NCBI GenBank assembly: GCA_023663685.1
Contig: JAMPHB010000001.1
Span: forward strand, 720,068-784,067
DNA: 64,000 bases
Reading direction: 5' to 3'
DNA from: Blautia sp.
GTDB lineage: Bacteria; Bacillota; Clostridia; Lachnospirales; Lachnospiraceae
The translations under genes were made by a program, and so were the position numbers. How positions within the stretch are numbered: the stretch's first letter is position 1; each line of letters starts with the position of its first letter. Positions 8,003 through 15,594 of this stretch are shown one piece after another. Below the pieces are notes generated by a model. It ran no database searches. It saw only the letters and a program-made list of their open reading frames with translations, and was not told the DNA's origin.

Positions 8003-8935
8003 CTACTTTTTAATCAGCGTTCCCATGCCGCCCACCAGCTCCGCGTCCCTTTTGTTCAGCTTCGTAATCAGTGCGGAGCGAATCGCCGAATCGCCGATAA
8101 AGGCTATGGCCGCCTCTATCTTCGGCGCCATCGTGCCCTCCCCGAACTCGCCTGCCGCCAGATACTTTTTCGCCTCGGCGACGGACATGGTCTTTAGCGC
8201 GGTCTCGTCCTCCCTGCCGTAATTCAGGCACACCGCGTCCACGCTCGTCAGAATCACCAGCATATCCGCATCCAAAAGCTCGGCCAGACGGCCTGCCGCC
8301 AGATCCTTCTCAATGACTGCGCTCGCTCCCTGCAGACGGTTGTTCTGCGCCAGCACCGGAATCCCGCCGCCGCCGCAGGCAATCACCACCTGATCCGCGT
8401 CAGACAAAGCGCGGATAGCGTCGATCTCCACGATATCCATGGGCTTCGGGGACGCCACTACCCTGCGGTAGCCGCCCTCCACAGCCACCACATGGTTGCC
8501 CTTTTTCTCCTCCTCCTCGGCCTCCTCCTTTGTCATCACCCTGCCGATTACCTTCGCGGGCTCGTAAAAGGCCTCATCGTAGGGATCCACGACCACCTGC
8601 GTCAGAATCGTGGACACCGGCTTATAGATTCCCCGGTTCAAAAGCTCTGTGCGGATCGCGCTCTGCAGATCGTAGCCGATATATCCCTGGCTCATGGCCG
8701 AGCACACCGCCGTGGGCGTGCTGGTATACTCCGGGTAGAGCCTGCAAAACTCACTCATGGCCGTGTGGATCATGCCCACCTGCGGGCCGTTGCTGTGGGT
8801 GATCACCACCTGATAATCCTCCCTGATAAAATCCGCCACCGCCCGGGCGGTACGCGCCGCCGCCTCCTGCTGCTCCGGCAGGGTGCTCCCCAGCGCCTCA
8901 TGCCCCAGCGCAATGACAATCTTTTTCTTTTTCAT
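8003..8935 (-). CDS. arcC: Carbamate kinase
   Basis: A 310-aa amino-acid-kinase-fold enzyme making ATP from carbamoyl phosphate. Seen: IVIALGHEALG at the N-terminus, THSNGPQVG, the central VVASPKP, IACGGGGIPV, and the C-terminal LTSVDAVCLN and GTMAPKIEAA. AGGAGG precedes the ATG. The arginine deiminase and ornithine transcarbamylase genes that often accompany it are not nearby, so the carbamoyl phosphate source (arginine, purine or agmatine breakdown) is unknown. Confidence 0.95.
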   Translation of the reverse strand: MKKKKIVIALGHEALGSTLPEQQEAAARTARAVADFIREDYQVVITHSNGPQVGMIHTAMSEFCRLYPEYTSTPTAVCSAMSQGYIGYDLQSAIRTELLNRGIYKPVSTILTQVVVDPYDEAFYEPAKVIGRVMTKEEAEEEEKKGNHVVAVEGGYRRVVASPKPMDIVEIDAIRALSDADQVVIACGGGGIPVLAQNNRLQGASAVIEKDLAAGRLAELLDADMLVILTSVDAVCLNYGREDETALKTMSVAEAKKYLAAGEFGEGTMAPKIEAAIAFIGDSAIRSALITKLNKRDAELVGGMGTLIKK

Positions 8936-8963
8936 TCTGCTTACCTCCTAACTGTGACGCCAT

Positions 8964-9356
8964 TTATGCCTCCAAAAACAGCTTTCGGGAAAGAAAATTG
9001 TAGACTGTGACCAGCAGCGTAGAAAATATCTTCGCCAGCGCATAATAAATCTGGAAAAATTCCACCGCAATCCACATGATCATCTGGTTCAGGGCAAGCC
9101 CCAGCGCACTTAACACCACAAAGACCGTCATCTCCGCCCACTTGCTTCTGTCATCCTTGCTCTTAAAGACAAAGCGCATACTCAGTACATAATTCACTAC
9201 CACCGATATGATAAAGGATATTGCCGAGGATGCGAAATACGGAATTCCAAACCGCGCCGTCAGCAGCACCATAATGCCATAATCAATGCAAAAGCAAAGC
9301 GTTCCGACTAAGCCGAACTTGCAAAACTGCGTAAACAGCCGCTTAACTCTACTCAT
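8964..9356 (-). CDS. GtrA-like membrane protein
   Basis: A 130-aa protein with four membrane segments (about 8-30, 35-58, 75-95, 98-120), the size and layout of the GtrA/PF04138 family. It opens with the family-like FCKFGLVGTLCFCIDYGIM. Relatives help move lipid-linked sugars across the membrane for surface glycosylation. AGGGG precedes the ATG and sits directly after the U-tract of the htrA terminator. No separate promoter fits between them. Carbamate kinase follows 28 bases downstream. Confidence 0.85.
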   Translation of the reverse strand: MSRVKRLFTQFCKFGLVGTLCFCIDYGIMVLLTARFGIPYFASSAISFIISVVVNYVLSMRFVFKSKDDRSKWAEMTVFVVLSALGLALNQMIMWIAVEFFQIYYALAKIFSTLLVTVYNFLSRKLFLEA

Positions 9357-9366
9357 GTTTATCCCC

Positions 9367-9405
9367 TAAAAAATAATAGATTGCCTTGTTCAGACAATCT
9401 ATTAT
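9367..9405 (-). terminator. Intrinsic terminator after htrA
   Basis: Bases 9373-9383 and 9395-9405 form an 11-bp perfect stem with an 11-base loop. On the minus strand it is followed by a run of T (complement of 9367-9372). The T-run abuts the Shine-Dalgarno of gtrA. Confidence 0.85.
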
Positions 9406-9434
9406 ACCGCATTTTTGCTGTTTCAGCAACTCGT

Positions 9435-10949
9435 TTATCGCTGCTTTCCGCCGCCATTCTGGGAGCCGAGCGTCACGGTGATCTTCTGCTCCATATAGCC
9501 GCCGTCCTCTCCGCCGAGCCGCTGCACGGTCACTGTGACCTCCTGACCGGCCTTGTAGTATGTCAATAGCTCTGCAAGGCTGTTCATGGTGGAAACAGAC
9601 TGGCCGTCAAAGGCCGTGATGATATCGCCCTGATGAATGCCCGCATTCTCTGCCGGGGAACCGGGGATCACCTGATAGATGTAGATTCCCTCCGGCATAT
9701 TGTAAGCCTCAGCCACGTCCGCGGAGAAATCCTGCCCCCGGATGCCAAGGTACGCACTCTGGGAGGGGTCTACCTTCTCCCGCGTGATCAGCTGCTCTAC
9801 GATCGGCATAGCGTCCGACATCGGAATCGCATAGCCGACTCCCTCCACATCGGTGTCGGAATACTTGGAAGCATTGATTCCAATCACCTCTCCGCTGGCG
9901 TTTAAGAGCGCGCCGCCGCTGTTGCCCGGATTGATGGCCGCATCGGTCTGGATCATATTGTTGTTCACGATCACCTGCCCGGTCGTCTCGTCCTGGATTG
10001 TGACTGTCCTGCCCAGCGCACTGATATGTCCGCAGGAAAGAGACTGTCCGTAGCCCAGCGCGTTGCCGATGGCAATTGCCGGGTGTCCGACCTTCAATGC
10101 CTCGGAATCCCCGATGGTTGCCACCTTGATGTTCCCCAGCGTGTCGGGCTCGATGCTGTCTAAGTCTACCTTGACCACCGCGAGGTCGTCCGCCTGGTCG
10201 CTTCCCTTGATCTCACAGCTCACGGTCGTCTCGTCAAAAAACTGCACCGTCAGCGTGTCGGAATTTTCCACCACATGATTGTTGGTCACGATGTAGAGAT
10301 ACGCATCGTCCTGGCGGACGATAATGCCGGAGCCGCAGCTCTCACTCTGATACTCCTGTGCCCCCCAGAAGGTCTGGTAGGTGATCGTTCCGGTATTCGT
10401 GATGGCCACAATACTGGGCATTACCTCGTCCACAATCGCGGAGACATCTGATAAATCCTTCGCCTCTCCCGTGGCGGTCTGCTGCACCTTCGTCTTACCC
10501 TTTACGCTCTCCCGGCTGTCTGCGGCATCCGCTCCGGCCTCCTGCGGCCCCGTGATTCCGAGCGCCCTCGTCCCGGCATAGCTCACACCCGTGAACACAC
10601 CACCTGCCACCAGCCCGAACACCAGCGCGATGGCCGCGCATTTGACAAGCTTCATGCCAAAGCCGTTCTTTTTCTTCTTCGGCGGTGCGGCATATGCCTG
10701 CTGGTAGGGGTTGTATGCGTTCGCTGTCCGGTTATAGCCGCTTCCCGTCTGGTTATAAGCGCTTCCCGCCTGACTGTAGCTGCCTGCGTCCTGACTGTAG
10801 CCGCTTCCCGTCTGACTGTAGCTGCTTCCCGTCTGACTGTAACCGCTTCCCGTCTGACCGTAGCTGCTTCCCGCCTGATTGTAGCCGTTCGTCGCCTGAT
10901 TGCGGTCTCTGTCGCTCCCGTAATTGTTTGTATTATAATTGTTATCCAT
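9435..10949 (-). CDS. HtrA/DegP-like membrane-anchored serine protease with PDZ domain
   Basis: A 504-aa protein. Residues 1-90 are a cytoplasmic low-complexity segment of repeats such as TGSGYSQ, ending in KKKK. A membrane anchor is at about 103-127. A trypsin-like domain carries the triad His (TNNHVVEN), Asp (ADDLAVVKVD) and Ser (NPGNSGGAL). A PDZ domain occupies about 390-490 (YLGIRGQDFS, AGIHQGDIITAFDG). HtrA proteins degrade or refold misfolded exported proteins outside the membrane. The gene ends at a strong terminator. Confidence 0.95.
   Translation of the reverse strand: MDNNYNTNNYGSDRDRNQATNGYNQAGSSYGQTGSGYSQTGSSYSQTGSGYSQDAGSYSQAGSAYNQTGSGYNRTANAYNPYQQAYAAPPKKKKNGFGMKLVKCAAIALVFGLVAGGVFTGVSYAGTRALGITGPQEAGADAADSRESVKGKTKVQQTATGEAKDLSDVSAIVDEVMPSIVAITNTGTITYQTFWGAQEYQSESCGSGIIVRQDDAYLYIVTNNHVVENSDTLTVQFFDETTVSCEIKGSDQADDLAVVKVDLDSIEPDTLGNIKVATIGDSEALKVGHPAIAIGNALGYGQSLSCGHISALGRTVTIQDETTGQVIVNNNMIQTDAAINPGNSGGALLNASGEVIGINASKYSDTDVEGVGYAIPMSDAMPIVEQLITREKVDPSQSAYLGIRGQDFSADVAEAYNMPEGIYIYQVIPGSPAENAGIHQGDIITAFDGQSVSTMNSLAELLTYYKAGQEVTVTVQRLGGEDGGYMEQKITVTLGSQNGGGKQR
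10728..10874 (-). repeat. 21-bp repeats encoding FUS-like Gly/Ser-Tyr-Gln heptads in HtrA
   Basis: About seven tandem 21-base units encode heptads of the form (A/T)GS(G/S/A)Y(S/G/N)Q across HtrA residues 26-74. The phase is kept at seven residues and the units differ by few bases, so copy number could change without a frameshift. The encoded segment faces the cytoplasm. Confidence 0.85.
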
Positions 10950-11079
10950 ATGATAAGCTCTCCTTTCGCTTCTTTTATTCTGTTCGATGAGGAAAATTCT
11001 AATCGCTATCTGTGTCCAAAATGTGATAAAAAAATGTAAACTTTATTATCATTTTCTTCCCCATTCAGAAAAAAGAGGC

Positions 11080-12915
11080 TCACTCCACTGTGACAGACTT
11101 CGCGAGATTCCGCGGCTTATCCACGTCCAGCCCCCGCCCCACAGACACATAATAGCCAAAGAGCTGCAGCGGAATGATTGCCAGCGAATTGGTGAAATAG
11201 CGGTTGGTTTTCGGCACATAGATTACGCAGTCCGCTGTCTTTTCGATGTCAATATTGTCATCGTTGGTGACCGCCAGCACATAAGCCCCCCTCGACTTGA
11301 CCTCCACAATATTGCTGATGGTCTTTTTATACAGCGCCTCCTGCGTCACAACGGCAGCCACCAGCGTGCCGTCCTCGATCAGGGAAATCGTGCCGTGCTT
11401 TAGCTCCCCGGCAGCGTATGCCTCCGAGTGAATGTAGGAGATTTCCTTAAGCTTAAGCGAGCCCTCGAGCGAAATGGCATAGTCGATGCCCCTTCCGATG
11501 AAAAACACATCTCTCGCCGCCACATAGCGGTTCGCAAACTTCTGGATTTTCTGCTTATTCTCAAGCAGAGCCTCAATCTGGTTCGGAAGCATCTCAACCT
11601 CTTTTAAGTACTCCTTAAGCTCCTCCTCTGTAATCCTGCCGCGCACCTGGGCAAACTTGAGCGCGAGCAGATACTGTGCCACGAGCTGGCAGCTGTATGC
11701 CTTGGTGGTAGCTACCGATATCTCCGGCCCCGCCCATGTGTACATCACCTTGTCGGCCTCACGCGCGATCGAGCTTCCCACCACATTTACGATGCCAAGC
11801 GTCTTCACGCCGCGCTCTTTCGCCAGACGCAGTGCTGCCAGGGAGTCCGCCGTCTCACCGGACTGGCTGATAATAATGACCAGCGCCCCCGGATCGAGGA
11901 TCGGGTCACGGTAGCGGAATTCCGAGGCCAGATCCACCTCCACCGAAATCCGCGCCAGCCCCTCAAACACATACTTGCTGGTCACGCCGGTGTGGTATGC
12001 GCTGCCGCAGGCCACGATGTAGAGCTTCTCTACCGCACGGATTTCATCATCCGTCATGCCAAGCTCCTCTATGACAATCGCCTCGTCCCTGATGCGCGGA
12101 CTGATGGTATCCCGCACCGCCTTTGGCTGCTCGTAGATTTCCTTTAGCATGAAGTGCTCATAGCCGCCCTTCTCCGCCGCATTGATATCCCAGTCGATAT
12201 GCTTTGACTCCTTTTCGATGGAGTCGCCGTCCACATTGAAGAAGGTGATGCCCTCCTCTGTGAGGCGTGCGACCTCCTCATTCTCGATAAAATATACATC
12301 TCTCGTATATTTGAGCACAGCAGGCACATCGGAGGCAATCAGATTCCCCTCCTCTCCCAGACCCACGATCAGCGGCGAATCCTTCCGGACTGCGTAGACC
12401 TCATCCGGGTGCTCCGCAAAAAGGATTCCCAGCGCATAGGAACCCTCCACTCTGTGGATTACCTTCGTCACCGCCGTCAGCGGATCCTTGTCATATTTAT
12501 TGTAGTAATAATCCAGAAGATGCGCCACGACCTCAGTGTCCGTATCGGAAGAAAAGGAATAACCTCTGTCCGCCAGCACCTTACGAAGCTTGATATAGTT
12601 CTCGATGATTCCGTTGTGCACCACCGCGATTGACCTGTCTTTATTAAAATGCGGGTGCGCGTTGGAGTCCGAGGGCTCTCCGTGGGTCGCCCAGCGGGTG
12701 TGCCCGATTCCGATATGTCCCGGCATCGTCGCGCCGTCATGCGTCAGCTCGCTCAACACCTTCAATCTGCCAATCGACTTGTTGATGAGAATCTTCTCCC
12801 CGTCATACACCGCCATTCCAGCTGAGTCGTAGCCCCGGTATTCCAGCCTGGACAATCCGTCCAAAAGAATCGGCGCCGCCTGCTTTTTGCCAATATAACC
12901 TACAATTCCACACAT
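11080..12915 (-). CDS. glmS: Glutamine-fructose-6-phosphate aminotransferase
   Basis: A 611-aa enzyme making glucosamine-6-phosphate, the first step to UDP-GlcNAc. The N-terminal glutaminase domain starts MCGIVGYIG with the catalytic Cys at position 2. Two SIS sugar-isomerase domains follow (GSAYHTG, SQSGETADSL, FIGRGIDY), and the C-terminus DKPRNLAKSVTVE is diagnostic. TGAGG precedes the ATG. Only 17 bases separate it from the upstream pyrophosphorylase gene, so there is no room for a glmS ribozyme here. Confidence 0.98.
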   Translation of the reverse strand: MCGIVGYIGKKQAAPILLDGLSRLEYRGYDSAGMAVYDGEKILINKSIGRLKVLSELTHDGATMPGHIGIGHTRWATHGEPSDSNAHPHFNKDRSIAVVHNGIIENYIKLRKVLADRGYSFSSDTDTEVVAHLLDYYYNKYDKDPLTAVTKVIHRVEGSYALGILFAEHPDEVYAVRKDSPLIVGLGEEGNLIASDVPAVLKYTRDVYFIENEEVARLTEEGITFFNVDGDSIEKESKHIDWDINAAEKGGYEHFMLKEIYEQPKAVRDTISPRIRDEAIVIEELGMTDDEIRAVEKLYIVACGSAYHTGVTSKYVFEGLARISVEVDLASEFRYRDPILDPGALVIIISQSGETADSLAALRLAKERGVKTLGIVNVVGSSIAREADKVMYTWAGPEISVATTKAYSCQLVAQYLLALKFAQVRGRITEEELKEYLKEVEMLPNQIEALLENKQKIQKFANRYVAARDVFFIGRGIDYAISLEGSLKLKEISYIHSEAYAAGELKHGTISLIEDGTLVAAVVTQEALYKKTISNIVEVKSRGAYVLAVTNDDNIDIEKTADCVIYVPKTNRYFTNSLAIIPLQLFGYYVSVGRGLDVDKPRNLAKSVTVE

Positions 12916-12932
12916 ATTCTGACCTCACATTT

Positions 12933-14138
12933 TTATAATTCGATTCCATTCTTTTTTAACAGTTCTCTGGCGGACTCCACGGAATCCACGCCCGTGGGAT
13001 TTTTCACCGGGGCAAATTCCTTCCCGCGCTCCACCTCAAAGGAGAGACAGTCGTCCATCAGATACACCATGTCAAGTATCAGCGTCTCAAACTTATAGGC
13101 GTTGGGCTCTGTCGGCTTCCTGTAATGCCCCTCCTCGTCCAGATAGGGCACCTTCTTCTCTGCGATGTGCACCGGAAGCTGCCGGCGCACCACGGACATC
13201 AGCGTATCGACCTTAAAGAGATAGTTTAAAATCACGCCGAAGCCATAGAGCAGCGTCCCGTTTTCGTCCACGGCCTCCGCCATCTCCGGCGTCAGCTCAT
13301 AGTATTCCACGATGGAAGGTCTGCCGTTCTCTAAGCATAGCGCCCCCACCCGCTCATAGGGGTCGTTCTTTTTCACCACCTTCGCCCCGCTGACACAGCC
13401 GGACGCAATGGTGGCTCCGAGGAACACGGGGTCTGCAATCTGCTGCAGCACATTGTCCACGGCAAAGACATTGAGCCATTCCACGCCCTTTTCGCGCAGG
13501 TCTGCATCCAGTCCCGCCGCAAGCAGGGACTTAAACCAGCCGCCGTTGCCGTTGGGCGACATCGCCAGCGAATCCCCGGATTCCATGAGCACATTTCCGT
13601 CAAAATCCACCGCCGGAGCCATCTCCTGCACAAAGAATTTCACATATGCCGGATCGTAGCCGAAAAAGCCATGCTCCTCAAAAAATGCCCGGGTCTCCCT
13701 GTCGTTCTTCTCGCTGGTCATAATATACAGCGGCAGAACCCCCGCCCGGTTCGTCACCTTTTTCAGGTTTTCCATGAGCTGTTCGAATATGTAGAGCTCA
13801 CGGCTGATCCCGATATTGTACATACCCTTCGCCTTATCAAAGCCCAGCCTCGTGCCCTGCCCTCCGGCCAGAAGGATTGCGCCGAGCTTCCCCTCACGCA
13901 GGGCCGCAAGTCCAAGCTCCTCAAACTCCCCGCGCCGTCCGGCAATCTCCTCCTTCGTGAGCGCGCCAAGCGGCGCAATCTCTCCCCTCTCCTGCTCCTT
14001 TTTGCCGAGAAGCTTAAGGGCTGACCAGTCCATACGCGCAAGCTGCGCCTCCAGCCTTTCCGGAAGAGGCTGATCCAGCAGCTTCTTCAAATACCGCTGG
14101 TTCGTCTCCAGAATCTGTCTTTTTGTCTCATTATCCAT
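12933..14138 (-). CDS. UDPGP-family UDP-N-acetylhexosamine (or hexose) pyrophosphorylase
   Basis: A 401-aa enzyme of the eukaryote-like UTP-sugar-1-phosphate uridylyltransferase family. It has the nucleotide loop LLAGGQGTRLGFDKAKGMYN near residue 103, MTSEKNDRETRAFFE, SPNGNGGWF, and VDNVLQQIADPVFLG (metal Asp). It makes UDP-GlcNAc/GalNAc or UDP-glucose from the sugar-1-phosphate. Being directly upstream of glmS favours UDP-GlcNAc. The start at 14138 uses AAGGAGG 13 bases upstream; the reading frame is open 17 codons further. Bacteria normally use GlmU, which is not in this window. Confidence 0.88.
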   Translation of the reverse strand: MDNETKRQILETNQRYLKKLLDQPLPERLEAQLARMDWSALKLLGKKEQERGEIAPLGALTKEEIAGRRGEFEELGLAALREGKLGAILLAGGQGTRLGFDKAKGMYNIGISRELYIFEQLMENLKKVTNRAGVLPLYIMTSEKNDRETRAFFEEHGFFGYDPAYVKFFVQEMAPAVDFDGNVLMESGDSLAMSPNGNGGWFKSLLAAGLDADLREKGVEWLNVFAVDNVLQQIADPVFLGATIASGCVSGAKVVKKNDPYERVGALCLENGRPSIVEYYELTPEMAEAVDENGTLLYGFGVILNYLFKVDTLMSVVRRQLPVHIAEKKVPYLDEEGHYRKPTEPNAYKFETLILDMVYLMDDCLSFEVERGKEFAPVKNPTGVDSVESARELLKKNGIEL

Positions 14139-14180
14139 AATCCCTGCAAAACCTCCTTCTGCCCCCTGTATGGAAGCAAA

Positions 14181-14206
14181 GTAGACCAATCACACGATTG
14201 GTCTAC
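14181..14206 (-). terminator. Hairpin after the LCP gene
   Basis: Perfect 11-bp stem (14181-14191 with 14196-14206) and a 4-base loop, 11 bases past the LCP stop codon. The following minus-strand tract TTTGCTT is a poor U-run, so termination may be partial. Confidence 0.55.
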
Positions 14207-14216
14207 TCCTATTACA

Positions 14217-15353
14217 TTATTCGGTACTCTTTTGAATATTGTCTGTCCCGTTCGCCCCCACGGTCTCATTGTAGCCCGAGGTGTCGATCAGCGCGGAGTC
14301 CTTCGTCACTCCCGTCTGCTGCACAATGGTGTCGCTTATCATCCGAACCGTCTCGGAGGGAACGTAGCTGTTCTCCCCAAACATATACTCGTGCAGCTCC
14401 TGCACGTTGTTGTAAAGCTCCACCGGAATGACGGTATCTCCTCCGGTGATCTTCTTCGTGGTCAGCTCAAAGGGGAAGCCCGTCGTGCTCTTAATGCTGT
14501 ATGAGCGCACATCCTTGGCAAGGCTAAGAATCTCCTCGGTGGAGAGCGTCGTGGAGATGTCGTCCACGACAGAATTTACAATCGTAAGAAGCGTGCCCAC
14601 GTCCGCCTTTTTTGCTTTTTCCAGCATGGCCTGCAGCACGATTCTCTGCCTGCTCGCCCTCTTGAAATCATCTCCTGCCAGCTTGCGGATTCTGGCGTAG
14701 GTCGTCGCCTGCGTGCCGTCCAGATGCACCAGCCCGTACTGCGTCACATTCGGAGTGCTCAGACCCGTCACCTCATCAACATCCTTCTTGTATTTGTTGA
14801 TCTGGTTCATCTCTCCCTGCGTAATCTCCAGATCCAGGCCACCCAGCGCGTCGATGACCTCCACCATGGCCGCCCAGTCCACACAGATATATTCGGTGAT
14901 ATCGAGATCCAGGTTCGTGTTGAGCATCTGCACCGCCTGCTTCGCCCCGCCGTTCGCGTAGGCGGAATTGGCCTTGCGGTACTTGCCGTTTCCGATGCTT
15001 AAGCAGGTATCGCGGTAGACAGATACCAGCCTGACCTCCTTCGTCTTATTGTCAATGCTGGCAATCATAATCACATCGGAATTGCCGGACTGGTAATTGT
15101 TGCTGCTGCGGTTGTCCAGACCGAAGATGGCGATATTGGTGTAACCTTCCAGCGTCTCCAGCGTCCCCTTGTCCAGATCCTTGTTGATGCCTGCCTCGGT
15201 GTTGTCCATGCTCTGATAGTCAATCTTATTCAGCAGCCCGAAAAGATATGCCATAATCAGGAGCACGGCCAGCAGCAGAACCTCAAAAACCAGCAGCAGA
15301 ATCTTTCTGCTCTTCTTTTTCTTTTTTCTTTTTTTGCTGTTTGCTCGTGCCAT
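14217..15353 (-). CDS. LytR-CpsA-Psr (LCP) family cell-wall glycopolymer ligase
   Basis: A 378-aa membrane protein with a basic cytoplasmic N-terminus (KKRKKKKKSRK), one membrane segment at about 18-40, and an extracellular LCP domain. Motifs seen: NIAIFGLDNR, SDVIMIASIDNKTKEVRLVS, VYRDT, and the conserved Arg run ARIRKLAGDDFKRASRQR. LCP enzymes transfer teichoic-acid or capsule chains from undecaprenyl carrier to peptidoglycan. It is a plausible last step for the polymer encoded at 21.8-32.5 kb. It follows the small zinc-ribbon gene by 5 bases. Confidence 0.93.
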   Translation of the reverse strand: MARANSKKRKKKKKSRKILLLVFEVLLLAVLLIMAYLFGLLNKIDYQSMDNTEAGINKDLDKGTLETLEGYTNIAIFGLDNRSSNNYQSGNSDVIMIASIDNKTKEVRLVSVYRDTCLSIGNGKYRKANSAYANGGAKQAVQMLNTNLDLDITEYICVDWAAMVEVIDALGGLDLEITQGEMNQINKYKKDVDEVTGLSTPNVTQYGLVHLDGTQATTYARIRKLAGDDFKRASRQRIVLQAMLEKAKKADVGTLLTIVNSVVDDISTTLSTEEILSLAKDVRSYSIKSTTGFPFELTTKKITGGDTVIPVELYNNVQELHEYMFGENSYVPSETVRMISDTIVQQTGVTKDSALIDTSGYNETVGANGTDNIQKSTE

Positions 15354-15358
15354 AATCC

Positions 15359-15577
15359 CTAACCCTTTTGCCTGTTATGTATGTAAAGCCAGGCATCTGC
15401 ATAGCTGACCCTCTCGTCCTCGGACATGGCGGAGTATTTCTCCAGATCCAGATTCGTAAGGCGCATCTGCCTGTTCTCACACTGATGGCATTCCACCGCC
15501 TTGCGTCTGGACACCATCCGCAGCCAGCCGCACTGCGGGCATATATAAATTTTCATCATCGCTTCATACCATATCAT
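15359..15577 (-). CDS. Small zinc-ribbon protein
   Basis: A 72-aa protein with CPQCGWLRMV near residue 12 and CHQCENRQM near 30, a CxxC-CxxC zinc ribbon, followed by a helical acidic tail (MSEDERVSYADAWLYIHN). The start is uncertain: the ATGs at codons 7 and 8 are equally likely and no good Shine-Dalgarno is visible. It sits between the phosphohexomutase and LCP genes with short gaps and is probably co-transcribed. The function is unknown. Confidence 0.65.
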   Translation of the reverse strand: MIWYEAMMKIYICPQCGWLRMVSRRKAVECHQCENRQMRLTNLDLEKYSAMSEDERVSYADAWLYIHNRQKG

Positions 15578-15594
15578 GCTCTAAAAACGCCATA

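Noticed and set aside
12916..12932. A glmS ribozyme upstream of glmS
   Set aside because: Only 17 bases separate glmS from the gene upstream, too short for the ribozyme core.
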